Positions 44,356 through 53,980 of a stretch of DNA of 64,000 bases are shown piece after piece. The position numbers and the translations under genes are program-made. Numbering within the stretch: position 1 is the first letter of the stretch; each line of letters opens with the position of its first letter. A model generated the notes under the pieces. It ran no database searches. It was not told where the DNA came from and was given only the letters and a program-made list of their open reading frames with translations. The stretch is taken from NCBI RefSeq assembly GCF_000744785.1, contig NZ_JQMO01000003.1, positions 744,001 through 808,000 of the forward strand, read 5' to 3'. Origin of the DNA: Kitasatospora azatica KCTC 9699 (GTDB lineage Bacteria; Actinomycetota; Actinomycetes; Streptomycetales; Streptomycetaceae).

Positions 44356-44759
44356 TCAGCAGCCGCCCGCCGGGCGGCGAGGTCCCAGGAGAGCTTGACG
44401 GTCAGGCTGGCCTCACTGCCGGCCTCGGCGATGATCCCCATCAACTGGCCGGATTTCACCGCGAGCTTGAGCCCGAACTTGACCTCGAAGGAGTCCGGCG
44501 CGCCGGCCGCTCCGCCCTCGGTGATGGTCTCGGCGGCCCACTGGCCGATGCCGCGGACCGTGCTGCGGACCTGCTCCATGGTCAGGGCCACCGCTGACCC
44601 CAGTTGCGCCGCCCGCTCCCCGCCGCCGAACCGAGCGTCGCCGAAGTCGCCCCCCTCGCCCCAGCGAGCCGGTGCCGGCGACTGGAACGGCAGCTCGCCG
44701 ATCACCTCGGCGGTGACGGTTGAACCGTTCCCCAACTGGATCTCTACTGTCTCTGGCAC
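44352..44759 (-). CDS. Trypco1 (trypsin-co-occurring domain 1) protein
   Basis: The 135-residue protein ends in the Trypco1 pattern: FEVKFGLKLAVKSGQLMGII followed by EASLTVKLSWDL. This small domain is named for being encoded beside trypsin-like effectors in conflict systems. It may regulate or recruit the protease. GTG 44759 was chosen since GGAGGGG lies about 6 bases upstream; ATG 44780 has no ribosome binding site. It is the first gene of the five-gene operon. Confidence 0.85.
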   Translation of the reverse strand: MPETVEIQLGNGSTVTAEVIGELPFQSPAPARWGEGGDFGDARFGGGERAAQLGSAVALTMEQVRSTVRGIGQWAAETITEGGAAGAPDSFEVKFGLKLAVKSGQLMGIIAEAGSEASLTVKLSWDLAARRAAAE

Positions 44760-45171
44760 CAATTCCCCTCCCACCCACATGGGTTAACCCAACGTCAGGA
44801 TAGTCCCGTGCCGTCCGCGCCGGAGCGGTTCCCGAAGAGATCATCTCGACCGATCGGTCGGTCGGTAGACGAAAAGCCTGCCCGCACCGTTGACCGCACT
44901 TCGCCAACTCTGCTTTGCTTCACGGCAGCGAACGGCGCACCACCTGTCAGACCGCCAGAGACCGTGTGTTTCCTCACGGTTGGTACCAACTCCCCCACCG
45001 GAGCAGCAGGCCGAGAGTGCTGCGCGGAACAGCGTGACCTTCGCCCTCCCCGCCATGTGTGCATGCCCCGGACGTACCACCGGTGCGCCCGAACGCCCCT
45101 GTCCCACGCAACCGACCCCGCCCACGCCAACCGGCGCGGGGCGATCGGCAGGAGAGAGGAACCCCCACACC
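44760..45171. promoter_or_regulatory. Divergent promoter region with two palindromes
   Basis: No gene is seen in these 412 bases between the conflict operon and a secreted-protein gene. CGACCGATCGGTCG (44847-44860) is a perfect 14-base palindrome about 90 bases before the Trypco1 start, and GTTGGTACCAAC (44979-44990) is a perfect 12-base palindrome. Both are candidate operators. The region 44862-44960 has lower GC than the surroundings. Confidence 0.5.
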
Positions 45172-47076
45172 ATGGGCACCCCCCGTATTCGCGGCGTGGC
45201 CCGAGTCGCCTTCACCGGCCTCGCGTCGCTGTCGCTCGTCACTGGCGTCATGCTCGCCGCCGCCGCACCCCAGGCGGTGGCCGCGTCAGCGAGCTCGACC
45301 AACTCGGTCGCCAACCCGTACAGCCCGGCCAACGGGCACGCTTACCGGCACGGCGTGATGCCGACCCTCGAGCAGAACAACCGGATGAAGGAGTGGGCGG
45401 CCAGCCAGCCGGCACCGCACGCCGCGACCGGGCCGCAGACACTGTCCTACGGTGGCGGCATCGACGGGATCGGCGTCGAGACCGGCCACAACAAGGTCTA
45501 CCTGGTCTTCTACGGTAACCAGTGGGGCACGCAGAGCACCGACAGCAACGGGAACGCCAAGTTCTCCGGCGACTCGGCCGGGGCCGCGGGCGCCACCCAG
45601 CAGATGTTCAAGGGCATCGGCACCAACAACGAGCTGTGGTCCGCCGACCTGACCCAGTGGTGCGAGGGCGCCGGCGTGGCCACCGGCGCCACCAGCTGCC
45701 CGGCCGGCGCCAGCTTCTTCCCGTACCAGACCGGCGGCGTGCTGGCCGGCGTCTGGTACGACAACTCCGCCGCCTCCCCGGCCGCCGCCAGCGGCCACCA
45801 GCTCGGCCAGGAGGCGCTGAACGCGGCCCACCACTTCGGCAACACCACGCCGGCGGCCAACCGTGACGCCTACTACGTCATCCTCTCGCCGCACGGCACC
45901 AACCCGGACAACTACCAGAACCAGTACTGCGCCTGGCACGACTACAACGGTGACACCACCCTCACCGGCGGCGCGGTGAGCTCGGACGTCGGCGACTTCG
46001 CCTTCAGCAACCAGCCCTACAACATCGACTCGGGCGCGGGCTGCGGCGTCGGCTTCGTCAACTCCCCTGGCACCCTTGATGGTTGGACGATGACCCTCGG
46101 CCACGAGTGGCACGAGACGATGTCCGACCAGAACCCGGCCGGCGGCTGGACCAACCACGTCTCCGGCAGCTCGTACAACGGCCAGGAGAACTCCGACGAG
46201 TGCGCCTGGCTCTCCCCCGGCACCGCCGGCGGCGCGGCCAACATCTCGTTCGGCTCCTTCGGCACCTACGCCGAGCAGGCCAGCTGGTCGAACGACACCA
46301 ACTCCTGCGCCATCTCGCACCCGATCGTCGGCGGCCAGCAGGGCAACACGGTCACCGTGACCAACCCGGGCAGCCAGAGCGGCACCGTGGGCACTGCGGC
46401 CAGCCTGCAGATCCACGCCACCGACTCGGCCTCCGGCCAGACGCTGACCTACTCGGCCACCGGTCTGCCGGCCGGCCTGTCGATCAACTCCTCGACCGGT
46501 CTGATCTCGGGCACCCCGACCACCGCCGGCACCTCCTCGGTGACCGTCACGGCCAAGGACACCACCAACGCCACCGGGTCCACCAGCTTCTCCTGGACCG
46601 TCTCCGGCACCGGCGGCGGCTGCAACGCGGCCCAGTTGCTCGGCAACGCCGGCTTCGAGACCGGCTCCGCCGCCCCCTGGACCGCCTCCGCCGGCGTCGT
46701 CGACAACAGCTCCTCCGAGGCCGCCCACAGCGGTAGCTGGAAGGCCTGGATGGACGGCTACGGCAGCAGCCACACCGACACCGTCTCGCAGAGCGTGACC
46801 ATCCCGGCCGGCTGCAAGGCGACCTTCAGCTTCTGGATGCACATCGACACCGCCGAGACCACCACCAGCACCGCCTACGACAAGCTGACCGTGGCCGCCA
46901 ACAGCACCACCCTGGCCACCTACAGCAACCTCAACAAGAACACCGGCTACGTGCAGAAGTCCTTCGACCTCTCCTCCTACGCCGGCCAGACCGTCACCCT
47001 GAAGTTCACCGGTGTGGAGGACTCCTCCCTCCAGACCAGCTTCGTGATCGACGACACCGCGCTCAACGTCTCCTGA
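45172..47076 (+). CDS. Secreted protein with putative Ig domain and C-terminal jelly-roll domain (paralog of the gene at 61925-63922)
   Basis: The 634-residue protein has a signal peptide ([20 protein letters not shown], cleaved near AVAA-SA) and a large N-terminal domain with [13 protein letters not shown] and [20 protein letters not shown] putative Ig (He_PIG) domain follows ([20 protein letters not shown], ~430-490), then a jelly-roll domain (~500-634) with [20 protein letters not shown] looks like a possible metal site, and similar HExxET segments occur in a family of secreted actinobacterial proteins; peptidase activity is unproven. ATG 45172 has GGAGAGAGGA upstream. It ends before a strong terminator. 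Confidence 0.8.
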   Translation: MGTPRIRGVARVAFTGLASLSLVTGVMLAAAAPQAVAASASSTNSVANPYSPANGHAYRHGVMPTLEQNNRMKEWAASQPAPHAATGPQTLSYGGGIDGIGVETGHNKVYLVFYGNQWGTQSTDSNGNAKFSGDSAGAAGATQQMFKGIGTNNELWSADLTQWCEGAGVATGATSCPAGASFFPYQTGGVLAGVWYDNSAASPAAASGHQLGQEALNAAHHFGNTTPAANRDAYYVILSPHGTNPDNYQNQYCAWHDYNGDTTLTGGAVSSDVGDFAFSNQPYNIDSGAGCGVGFVNSPGTLDGWTMTLGHEWHETMSDQNPAGGWTNHVSGSSYNGQENSDECAWLSPGTAGGAANISFGSFGTYAEQASWSNDTNSCAISHPIVGGQQGNTVTVTNPGSQSGTVGTAASLQIHATDSASGQTLTYSATGLPAGLSINSSTGLISGTPTTAGTSSVTVTAKDTTNATGSTSFSWTVSGTGGGCNAAQLLGNAGFETGSAAPWTASAGVVDNSSSEAAHSGSWKAWMDGYGSSHTDTVSQSVTIPAGCKATFSFWMHIDTAETTTSTAYDKLTVAANSTTLATYSNLNKNTGYVQKSFDLSSYAGQTVTLKFTGVEDSSLQTSFVIDDTALNVS

Positions 47077-47092
47077 TCCCGAGCGCCCCGCA

Positions 47093-47134
47093 CGGGCCCG
47101 TGGCCTCCCGCCCAGGCGGGGGGCCACGGGCCCG
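47093..47134. terminator. Strong terminator hairpin
   Basis: CGGGCCCGTGGCC (47093-47105) and GGCCACGGGCCCG (47122-47134) form a perfect 13-bp stem with a further small inner stem. It lies 17 bases after the stop of the secreted-protein gene. Confidence 0.88.
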
Positions 47135-47257
47135 GTCGCGTACCCCGCGCGCTCGGCGCCCCACCCCCGCACGTACTGTGGAGCCCGACGAAAAACGGAC
47201 GAACCGGACCTGAGCAGCGCCGGACGTCCCCGGGCACGAGGGAAAGCGGGACCGCCG

Positions 47258-48238
47258 ATGGACGGTATGACGGGGATGCACCACCACGGTGGCGGGATGC
47301 TCGGCCCGTTCTCGCTGCACTCGGTGCTCACCTGGTCCCCCGACTGGCCGTTCCTGCTCGGCAGCCTGGTGGCGCTCGGCCTGTACGGCGCGGGCGTGCT
47401 GCGGCTGCGCCGGCGCGGCGACTCCTGGTCGATCGGGCGCAGCGTGGCCTGGCTGCTCGGCGTGCTGACGGTGGTCGCGGTCACCTGCTCGGGGCTGAAC
47501 GACTACGGCATGGTGCTGTTCAGTGCGCACATGATCCAGCACATGGTGCTCAGCATGCTGGTGCCGATCCTGCTGCTGCTCGGTGCGCCGATCACGCTGG
47601 CGCTGCGCGCGCTGCGGCCGGCCGGCAAGGGCCGTCCGCGCGGTCCGCGTGAGCTGCTGGTGGCGCTGCTGCACAGCCGGTACGTGAAGGTGGTCTCGCA
47701 CCCCGCGTTCACCATCCCGCTGTTCATCGCGAGCCTCTACGGCCTCTACTTCACCCCGCTCTTCGACTCGCTGATGCAGTCGCGGATCGGGCACATCGCG
47801 ATGATGGTGCACTTCCTGGCGGCCGGCCTGCTCTTCTTCTGGCCGATCATGGGCGTGGACCCGGGCCCGAACCGGCCGGGCCATGTGATGCGGATCATCG
47901 AGCTCTTCATGGGGATGCCGTTCCACGCCTTCTTCGGTGTGGCGGTGATGATGGCCACCAGTGAGCTGGTCACCACCTTCACGGCGGCCGGCGCGCCGCC
48001 CGGCACCGATCTGATGGCCGATCAGAAGATGGCCGGCGGGATCACCTGGGCCTTCGGCGAGATCCCGACCGCCGTGGTGCTGATCGCGCTGGTCTTCCAG
48101 TGGGCCCAGTCCGAGCAGCGCCATGCGACCCGCACCGACCGCGCCGCCGACCGGGACGGGGACGCGGAGCTGAACGCGTACAACGCGTACCTGGCCGCGC
48201 TGGAGAAGCGCGGCAACCGACCGGCCCAGACGGGCTGA
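47258..48238 (+). CDS. ctaG: Cytochrome c oxidase assembly protein, CtaG (caa3) type
   Basis: The 326-residue membrane protein has 7 to 8 hydrophobic segments and the caa3_CtaG pattern: HMIQHMVLSMLVPILLLLGAP, HFLAAGLLFFWPIMGVDP and FMGMPFHAFFGVAVMM, with conserved His in the helices. These proteins help place copper in cytochrome oxidase. The His/Met-rich N terminus (MDGMTGMHHHGGGM) may bind copper. It is a single gene facing the urease operon. Confidence 0.9.
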   Translation: MDGMTGMHHHGGGMLGPFSLHSVLTWSPDWPFLLGSLVALGLYGAGVLRLRRRGDSWSIGRSVAWLLGVLTVVAVTCSGLNDYGMVLFSAHMIQHMVLSMLVPILLLLGAPITLALRALRPAGKGRPRGPRELLVALLHSRYVKVVSHPAFTIPLFIASLYGLYFTPLFDSLMQSRIGHIAMMVHFLAAGLLFFWPIMGVDPGPNRPGHVMRIIELFMGMPFHAFFGVAVMMATSELVTTFTAAGAPPGTDLMADQKMAGGITWAFGEIPTAVVLIALVFQWAQSEQRHATRTDRAADRDGDAELNAYNAYLAALEKRGNRPAQTG

Positions 48239-48246
48239 GCAAGCGC

Positions 48247-49128
48247 TCAGTCAGAGGCTACCCAAGCGTCAGAGGCTACTGACGTGTCAGAGGCTACTGA
48301 AGTCCCGCTCGCCCCTGCCGGGGCGGGCGGGACTTCCGCGTTCCCGGCTTCCAGCAGCCTGCGCAGGGCGAGCGCGTCCGGGGCCAGGGCGACCAGCAGC
48401 TGGGCGTCCTGGCCGGGGAGAGCGAGCGCGGCGGAGTCGCTGTCGGGGACGGCGGGGGCGGCGGGCAGCCCGACGGTGAGGAGCTGGCCGGCCGCGCGGT
48501 GCGGGCCGAGCACGGCAGGGCCGTCCCACCCGGGGGCGCCGGGGCCCAGGTCGGTCTGCTGGTCGAGGATCACCAGGCCTCCCTGACGGACCGTCAGATG
48601 AGAGGTGAGCCGCCCCGGCTCGCCGTGCGCCGTCCAGTCGTGGTGGCGGCCGAGGATCTGCTCCTCGCGCAGCCGCAACCCCGCCCCGGGCGCCAGCGTG
48701 ACCCGGGTACGGAGCAGCAGGTGGCTGCCGGCGGCGGCGACCACCGGCTCCGGCAGCCACTCCAGCACCCCGCCGGCCGCCACCTCGAGGTCCAGCTCGT
48801 ACCACGCCGGGCCGTCCCCGGGCAGCGAGATGGTGGCCGCCACGCTGGTCACCCGCAGCCGCGCCCCGGCGCCGACCAGCACCCGCACGCCCAGCTGGTC
48901 CCCGCCGAGCGGCGCGGCCATCGCCCCCACCATCGCCACCTCGGCCACCGCGCCGCCGCGCAGGCGGCGCAGCGCGATCGGGCCGGCGCCGGCCAGGACC
49001 GGCAGCGCCGTCTGCCCGCGCTCGTCGAGCACGGCGTGGATCCGCGCAGGGGCGTGGATCCGTCCGGGGGCGTCGAACCGTGCGGGGGCGTCGACAGCGG
49101 TCGCGACCGGCTCGTCGAGGATGGTCAC
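48247..49128 (-). CDS. ureD: Urease accessory protein UreD (UreH)
   Basis: The 293-residue UreD is the scaffold for nickel insertion in the urease pre-activation complex. The VEWLPEP-like pattern ([16 protein letters not shown]) and [17 protein letters not shown] fit the family. GTG 49128 overlaps the ureG stop by 4 bases. The C-terminal 20 residues are abnormal: [11 protein letters not shown] and AWVASD copies are coded by an 18-bp repeat that belongs to a repeat family seen elsewhere in the window, so the gene end has probably been extended. The stop at 48247 lies 9 bases from the convergent ctaG stop. Confidence 0.9.
   Translation of the reverse strand: MTILDEPVATAVDAPARFDAPGRIHAPARIHAVLDERGQTALPVLAGAGPIALRRLRGGAVAEVAMVGAMAAPLGGDQLGVRVLVGAGARLRVTSVAATISLPGDGPAWYELDLEVAAGGVLEWLPEPVVAAAGSHLLLRTRVTLAPGAGLRLREEQILGRHHDWTAHGEPGRLTSHLTVRQGGLVILDQQTDLGPGAPGWDGPAVLGPHRAAGQLLTVGLPAAPAVPDSDSAALALPGQDAQLLVALAPDALALRRLLEAGNAEVPPAPAGASGTSVASDTSVASDAWVASD
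48250..48297. repeat. Three copies of an 18-bp repeat with core GTCAGAGGCTAC
   Basis: GTCAGAGGCTAC occurs at 48250-48261, 48268-48279 and 48286-48297, with an exact 18-base period. It codes the C-terminal tail of UreD on the minus strand. The core GTCAGAGGCT also occurs at 22762 and 30430. Confidence 0.8.
48583..48597. repeat. Palindrome CTGACGGACCGTCAG inside ureD
   Basis: Exact copy of the 15-base palindrome also found at 22772-22786, here inside coding sequence. A near-copy with a central T is in ureF at 50032-50046. Confidence 0.6.
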
Positions 49129-49799
49129 ACCCAGGCCGCCAGTCGCTCGCGGACCCAGGCGGTCACCGGTGCCACGCCGTCCTCGGCCGCCAGCGAGGTG
49201 AAGACCACCGGCAGGTCACCGCGCTGCACCTTGGCGTCCCGCGCCATCACCTCCAGATCGGCCCCGACCAGTGGCGCCAGGTCGGTCTTGTTGATCACCA
49301 GCAGGTCGGCGCTGGACACCCCCGGGCCGCCCTTGCGTGGGATCTTGTCGCCGCCGGCCACATCGATGACGAATATCTGCGCGTCCACCAGCCCCCGGCT
49401 GAAGGTGGCCGTCAGGTTGTCGCCGCCCGACTCGACCAGCACCAGGTCCAGCGGCCCGACCGCCGCCTCCAGATCCTCCACGGCCTCCAGGTTGGCGGAG
49501 ATGTCGTCGCGGATCGCGGTGTGCGGGCAGCAGCCGGTGGCCACGGCGGTGATCCGCTCGGGAGGCAGCACGGCCCGGCGGAGCAGGAACTCGGCGTCCT
49601 CGGTGGTGTAGATGTCGTTGGTGACGACGCCCAGCGAGAGTTCACCGCGCAGCACCCGGCAGAGGGCGGCGACCGTGGCGGTCTTGCCCGAGCCGACCGG
49701 GCCGCCGAGGCCGATCCGCAGCGCCCGCCGGCGTCCGTCGGGCAGCACGGAGACCGGTACCGGTGCGCCGAACTCGTCTGTCGCATGGTCACGATGCAA
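49125..49799 (-). CDS. ureG: Urease accessory GTPase UreG
   Basis: The 224-residue UreG has the P-loop [35 protein letters not shown], the nickel-binding [11 protein letters not shown] and the guanine motif INKTDLAP. It gives GTP energy and nickel to the UreDFG-apourease complex. It overlaps ureF (11 bases) and ureD (4 bases). The N terminus [10 protein letters not shown] has two His that may bind metal. Confidence 0.97.
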   Translation of the reverse strand: MHRDHATDEFGAPVPVSVLPDGRRRALRIGLGGPVGSGKTATVAALCRVLRGELSLGVVTNDIYTTEDAEFLLRRAVLPPERITAVATGCCPHTAIRDDISANLEAVEDLEAAVGPLDLVLVESGGDNLTATFSRGLVDAQIFVIDVAGGDKIPRKGGPGVSSADLLVINKTDLAPLVGADLEVMARDAKVQRGDLPVVFTSLAAEDGVAPVTAWVRERLAAWV

Positions 49800-50490
49800 A
49801 GAGCTTTACCTTCCACGAGTGGTGCCGCTCGGCGTAGACGTCGAGCAGCGGAGCTGATGCGCTGGGGACGCGGCCGGCGTCCAGGGCGCAGACCGCCTCG
49901 GCGGCCACCGCGTCCACCTGCGGCGCCAGCCGGGCCAGTAGGGCGACCACCTGGTAGGGGTCCAGGCCGAGCAGCCGCACGGCCGCCGTCGCGGGGCCGT
50001 TGACGGACTCGTACGCGGCCACGCCGGCCGCCTGACGGTCCGTCAGTCCGGCGGCCCGCGCGGTGATGCCCAGGACGACGGGGTGGTGCGCGCCGCCGGG
50101 GAACTCGACGGCCAGCCGGCCCAGCACCGGATCCGGCCAGCAGGCCTGGGCAGCCCGCAGCAGTTGCCGCCCGAGGCGACGGCTGGCGGCACGCAGTGCG
50201 GGTGAGGCGGTGCGGGCCTCGGCCGCCTGGTCGAGCTCGGCGAGGTCGGCGAGGTCGGCGAACTCGGCGGAGTCCGCAGCGTGAGCAGTCTGAGCAGCTC
50301 GCGCGGCGGCCGCCGTGAGCCCGGCCGCGGTGAGCCCGGCGGTGTGCAGCCGGCCGGTCAGGAAGCGTTCCAGCGAGGCCGCGTCGCGCACCGCACCGGC
50401 GGCCACCGCCGCCTCCACCCCGCCGGAGTGCGCATGCCCTCCGGCGGGGAACCGGCCGTCCGCGAGCAACAGCAGTGCAGCGTTCATCAC
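49789..50490 (-). CDS. ureF: Urease accessory protein UreF
   Basis: The 233-residue helical UreF begins [20 protein letters not shown], the family signature, and ends with HHSWKVKLF. It bridges UreD and UreG. A short Ala/Asp/Leu-rich low-complexity insertion ([19 protein letters not shown]) is seen around residue 75-95. It starts 7 bases after ureC. The 15-mer palindrome at 50032 lies inside. Confidence 0.93.
   Translation of the reverse strand: MMNAALLLLADGRFPAGGHAHSGGVEAAVAAGAVRDAASLERFLTGRLHTAGLTAAGLTAAAARAAQTAHAADSAEFADLADLAELDQAAEARTASPALRAASRRLGRQLLRAAQACWPDPVLGRLAVEFPGGAHHPVVLGITARAAGLTDRQAAGVAAYESVNGPATAAVRLLGLDPYQVVALLARLAPQVDAVAAEAVCALDAGRVPSASAPLLDVYAERHHSWKVKLFAS
50032..50046. 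repeat. Palindrome CTGACGGTCCGTCAG inside ureF
   Basis: Near-identical to the palindromes at 22772 and 48583, differing only at the centre. It lies within the ureF coding region. Confidence 0.55.
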
Positions 50491-50497
50491 AGGCCGA

Positions 50498-52249
50498 TCA
50501 GAAGAGGAAGTACCGCTGGGCCAGCGGCAGTTCCACGGCCGGTTCGGGCACCACCGGCTCGCCGTCGATGGTCACCCGGAAGCTGTCCGGTGCCACCCGG
50601 ACGTCCGGCCGGGCGCTGTTGTTGACCATGTGGTCCTTGGTGACCCGACGGGTGTCCCGGATCGCACTGAACGCCTTGCCGAGGCCCAGCCGTTCGGGCA
50701 GCCCGTCGGCGATGGCCTGCTGCGAGGTGAAGTTGACCGAGTTGGCCGCCGGTGCCCGCCCGAAGGCGCCGAACATCGGTCGGGGCAGCACCGGTTGCGG
50801 GGTCGGGATGGAGGCGTTGGCGTCCCCCATCTGGGCCCAGGCGATCTGGCCGCCCTTGATCACCAGGTCCGGCTTCACCCCGAAGAAGGCCGGGGTCCAG
50901 AGCACCAGGTCGGCCAGCTTGCCGGGCTCGACCGAGCCGATCTCGTGGTCGATCCCGTGCGCGAGGGCCGGGTTGATGGTGTATTTGGCGACATAGCGTC
51001 TGGCCCGCGTGTTGTCCGCCCGGCCGTCCCCGGGCAGCGCGCCGCGCCGCAGTTTCATGCAGTGCGCGGTCTGCCAGGTACGGGCTATCACCTCGCCGAT
51101 CCGCCCCATCGCCTGCGAGTCGGAGCTGATGATCGAGATCGCCCCGAGGTCGTGCAGGATGTCCTCGGCGGCGATCGTGCTGGGCCGGATCCGGGACTCG
51201 GCGAAGGCCAGGTCCTCGGGCACCGAGGGGCTGAGATGGTGGCAGACCATCAGCATGTCGAGATGCTCGTCGATGGTGTTGACGGTGTGCGGGCGGGTCG
51301 GATTGGTCGAGCTGGGCAGGATGTTGAGCTCGGAGACGATGGTGATGATGTCCGGCGCGTGCCCGCCGCCGGCCCCCTCGGTGTGGTAGGCGTGCACCCC
51401 GCGCCCGGCGATCGCCGCCAGGGTGTCGGCGACGAAGCCGGCCTCGTTCAGGGTGTCCGTGTGCAGCGCGAGCTGGACTCCGCTGGCCTCGCAGACCCGC
51501 AGGCAGGCGTCGATCGCGGCCGGGGTCGCGCCCCAGTCCTCATGGATCTTGAACCCGAGGGCGCCGGCCCGCAGTTGGGCATGGAGCGCGGCCGGGTTGA
51601 CGGTGTTCCCCTTGCCGGTCAGGCCGATGTTGACCGGGGTGGAGTCCAGGGCGGCGAACATCCGGCCCAGGTGCCAGCCGCCGGGGGTGATGGTGGTGGC
51701 CTTGGTGCCCTCGGCCGGTCCGGTGCCGCCGCCGATCATCGTGGTGATGCCCGCACCGAGTGCCTCGTCGGCCAACTGCGGGGCGATGAAGTGCACGTGC
51801 GCGTCGATCGCGCCCGCCGTCAGGATCCGCCCGTTGCCGGAGATCACCTCGGTCTCCGGGCCGATCACCAGCGCGGGGTGCACACCGTCCATGGTCTCGG
51901 GGTTGCCGGCCTTGCCGAGCGCGACGATCCGGCCGTCCCGGATGCCGACGTCGGCCTTGACGATGCCCCAGTGGTCGAGCACCACCGCACCGGTGATCAC
52001 GGTGTCCGGCGCGCCCTCGGCCCGGCTGGTCCTGGCCTGTCCCATCGACTCGCGGATCACCTTGCCGCCGCCGAAGACCGCCTCGTCGCCTCCGGCGCAG
52101 CGGTCCTCCTCGACCTCGATCAGCAGCGCGGTGTCGGCGAGCCGGATCCGGTCACCGGCGGTGGGCCCGTACAGCTGGGCGTAACGCTCGCGCGAGAGGG
52201 TCAGCTCGCGGCCGGTCACAGCACGGCCCGTCCTCGGATCGTCAGCCAT
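50498..52249 (-). CDS. ureC: Urease subunit alpha
   Basis: The 583-residue catalytic subunit hydrolyses urea to ammonia and carbamate. Nickel ligands and the carbamylated Lys are visible: [20 protein letters not shown] (Lys), [21 protein letters not shown] and the flap [20 protein letters not shown]. The N terminus is about 12 residues longer than usual ([11 protein letters not shown]). It overlaps ureB by 8 bases. Confidence 0.98.
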   Translation of the reverse strand: MADDPRTGRAVTGRELTLSRERYAQLYGPTAGDRIRLADTALLIEVEEDRCAGGDEAVFGGGKVIRESMGQARTSRAEGAPDTVITGAVVLDHWGIVKADVGIRDGRIVALGKAGNPETMDGVHPALVIGPETEVISGNGRILTAGAIDAHVHFIAPQLADEALGAGITTMIGGGTGPAEGTKATTITPGGWHLGRMFAALDSTPVNIGLTGKGNTVNPAALHAQLRAGALGFKIHEDWGATPAAIDACLRVCEASGVQLALHTDTLNEAGFVADTLAAIAGRGVHAYHTEGAGGGHAPDIITIVSELNILPSSTNPTRPHTVNTIDEHLDMLMVCHHLSPSVPEDLAFAESRIRPSTIAAEDILHDLGAISIISSDSQAMGRIGEVIARTWQTAHCMKLRRGALPGDGRADNTRARRYVAKYTINPALAHGIDHEIGSVEPGKLADLVLWTPAFFGVKPDLVIKGGQIAWAQMGDANASIPTPQPVLPRPMFGAFGRAPAANSVNFTSQQAIADGLPERLGLGKAFSAIRDTRRVTKDHMVNNSARPDVRVAPDSFRVTIDGEPVVPEPAVELPLAQRYFLF

Positions 52250-52628
52250 CGAGCCCTCCCGCCACCGCGCCGCGCAGCCCGTGCACCTCGCGCCGCCCGC
52301 CCAGCGGGACCAGCGCGACCTCCATCGGGATACCCGGCTCGAAGCGCACCGCGGTGCCCGCCGGGACGTTCAGGCGCTGCCCGTAGGCGGCCTCCCGATC
52401 GAACTCCAACCCCGGGTTGGCCTCGGCGAAGTGGTAGTGCGAGCCGACCTGCACCGGTCGGTCCGCGACATTGCGGACCACCATCACGGTCACCGGTCGG
52501 CCGACGTTCAGCCTGATCTCGCCTTCGCCGTACAGGATCTGGCCAGGCGTCAGGGCCGCCGTCGGATCGGTCGCGGCCTCGGCCTCGGTCGCCGGATCGG
52601 TGCCGGCCACGGGATCGGTGCCGGTCAC
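52242..52628 (-). CDS. ureB: Urease subunit beta
   Basis: The 128-residue subunit has the core [33 protein letters not shown] and the AVRFEPG segment. About 25 N-terminal residues rich in T, D, P and A (GTDP repeated) are extra compared with the usual ~100 residues. It overlaps ureA by 4 bases (ATGA) and ureC by 8. Confidence 0.95.
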   Translation of the reverse strand: MTGTDPVAGTDPATEAEAATDPTAALTPGQILYGEGEIRLNVGRPVTVMVVRNVADRPVQVGSHYHFAEANPGLEFDREAAYGQRLNVPAGTAVRFEPGIPMEVALVPLGGRREVHGLRGAVAGGLDG

Positions 52629-52927
52629 TGGATCGGTCCGTGCACGGTGACCAGCTTGGTGCCGTCCGGGAAGGTCGCCTCGACCTGGACGTCCGGGATC
52701 ATCTCGGCGATCCCGTCCATCACGTCCGCCCGACTCAGCACCCGTCGTCCGGAGTCCATCAGCTCGGCGACGCTGCGTCCGTCGCGGGCGCCCTCCAGCA
52801 GGTGGGAAGTGATCAGCGCGACCGCCTCGGGGTGGTTCAGCCGCAGCCCGCGGGCCCGCCTGGCGGCGGCCACCTCGGCAGCGACGTGGATCAGCAGGCG
52901 TTCCTGCTCATGGGGGGTGAGCCTCAT
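52625..52927 (-). CDS. ureA: Urease subunit gamma
   Basis: The 100-residue gamma subunit has the standard length and sequence ([60 protein letters not shown]). It is the first gene of the operon ureABCFGD. No ureE is present, as in other actinobacteria. ATG 52927 was chosen to match the family start. Confidence 0.97.
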   Translation of the reverse strand: MRLTPHEQERLLIHVAAEVAAARRARGLRLNHPEAVALITSHLLEGARDGRSVAELMDSGRRVLSRADVMDGIAEMIPDVQVEATFPDGTKLVTVHGPIQ

Positions 52928-53021
52928 CTGCGCGCACCTCGGGGGGAGTTCAGAGGGCGCGGACACAGCGCTGTGCCGCGTGGGGGGTCCCGGGCAGACA
53001 GCGATGACGTCGTTGGTCACT

Positions 53022-53068
53022 GTCCGATACCCGGGAGGGGGGATCTCGTGACGGTTACCGTATCGGAC
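53022..53068. promoter_or_regulatory. Inverted repeat and possible GlnR site upstream of the urease operon
   Basis: GTCCGATAC (53022-53030) and GTATCGGAC (53060-53068) are perfect 9-base arms about 30 bases apart, centred about 120 bases before ureA. Between them, the minus strand reads GTAAC-N6-GAGAT, which partly fits the actinobacterial GlnR pattern gTnAC-N6-GaAAC. GlnR control of urease is known in actinobacteria; for this site it is only a suggestion. Confidence 0.35.
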
Positions 53069-53145
53069 CAGCGGCTTCCTGAGGAGAGCCCAGCGCATCG
53101 TGTCGTCCGGATCACGCCGTGGCAGGCTGGAGAAGGGTGAGGACG

Positions 53146-53820
53146 ATGACCGTGTTCCACGAGCAAGGCCACCACCAGCCGCGTTTCCGGGACCGCGGGA
53201 CGGCCGGGCGGCTGCTCGGCAAACGGGTGGCGAGCTGGGCTGCCGACGACCCGATCGTGGTCGGCCTGCCCCGCGGCGGGGTCCCGGTCGCCTATGAGGT
53301 AGCGCGGGCCCTGAAGGCGCCGCTGGACATCCTGGTGGTCCGCAAGATCGGCGCACCCGGACAGCCGGAGCTGGCGCTGGGCGCCGTCGGCGAGGGCGGC
53401 ATCCGGCTCTACAACCACGACATCATCGCGGCACTCGGCATCACCGCCGAGCGGCTGGAGCGACTGGCCGACGCCACCTCCGCCGAGGTCGCCGAGCGGA
53501 CCACCACACTGCGCGGCCCGCTGCCCCCGCTGGAGCCGGCGGGCCGCGCCGTGGTGCTGGTGGACGACGGCATCGCCACCGGTGCCACCGTCCGGGCGGC
53601 GATGGCGGTGCTGCGCCGCCGCGAGGTGGGCCAGCTGCTGCTCGCGGTACCGGTGACCGCGCCCGAGGCCTTGCGGGTCCTCGGCCCGCTCGCCGACGAC
53701 CTGGTCTGCCTGAGCGCGCCGCCGGCGTTCATGGCCGTCGGGCAGTACTACGACGACTTCGACCAGACCAGCGACCAGGAGGTTCGACGCCTGCTGGACT
53801 TGGCGAGCCGCTCCGCGTAG
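53146..53820 (+). CDS. Phosphoribosyltransferase-domain protein
   Basis: The 224-residue protein has a type I PRT fold: the PRPP loop [20 protein letters not shown] (Asp-Asp and T-G-x-T) and, earlier, [19 protein letters not shown] and [20 protein letters not shown]. Such stand-alone PRT proteins are widespread in actinobacteria, near dienelactone-hydrolase or stress genes. The substrate base is unknown. ATG 53146 was chosen; the frame also opens at 53119. Confidence 0.9.
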   Translation: MTVFHEQGHHQPRFRDRGTAGRLLGKRVASWAADDPIVVGLPRGGVPVAYEVARALKAPLDILVVRKIGAPGQPELALGAVGEGGIRLYNHDIIAALGITAERLERLADATSAEVAERTTTLRGPLPPLEPAGRAVVLVDDGIATGATVRAAMAVLRRREVGQLLLAVPVTAPEALRVLGPLADDLVCLSAPPAFMAVGQYYDDFDQTSDQEVRRLLDLASRSA

Positions 53821-53865
53821 CCCTCGGTCCGGAGCGGTGCAGGCGCAGCTGGGCGGGCCCAGGGT

Positions 53866-53980
53866 CAGTTGGGCAGGCGCAGCTAGGCCAGGCGCAGGCT
53901 CAGTTGGGCAGGCGCAGCTAGGCCAGGCGCAGGCTCAGTTGGGCAGGCGCAGCTAGGCCAGGCGCAGGCTCAGTTGGGCG
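53866..53980. repeat. 35-bp tandem repeat, three full copies and a partial fourth
   Basis: Exact 35-base units run 53866-53900, 53901-53935 and 53936-53970, followed by a partial copy to 53980. The array covers the 3' end and stop of the minus-strand GNAT gene (stop at 53953-53955) and extends past it. It looks like slippage duplication of the gene end, stop codon included. 35 is not a multiple of 3. Confidence 0.9.

Noticed and set aside
53866..53980. CRISPR-like array
   Set aside because: The units are directly adjacent without spacers and no cas gene is near; it is a simple tandem repeat.
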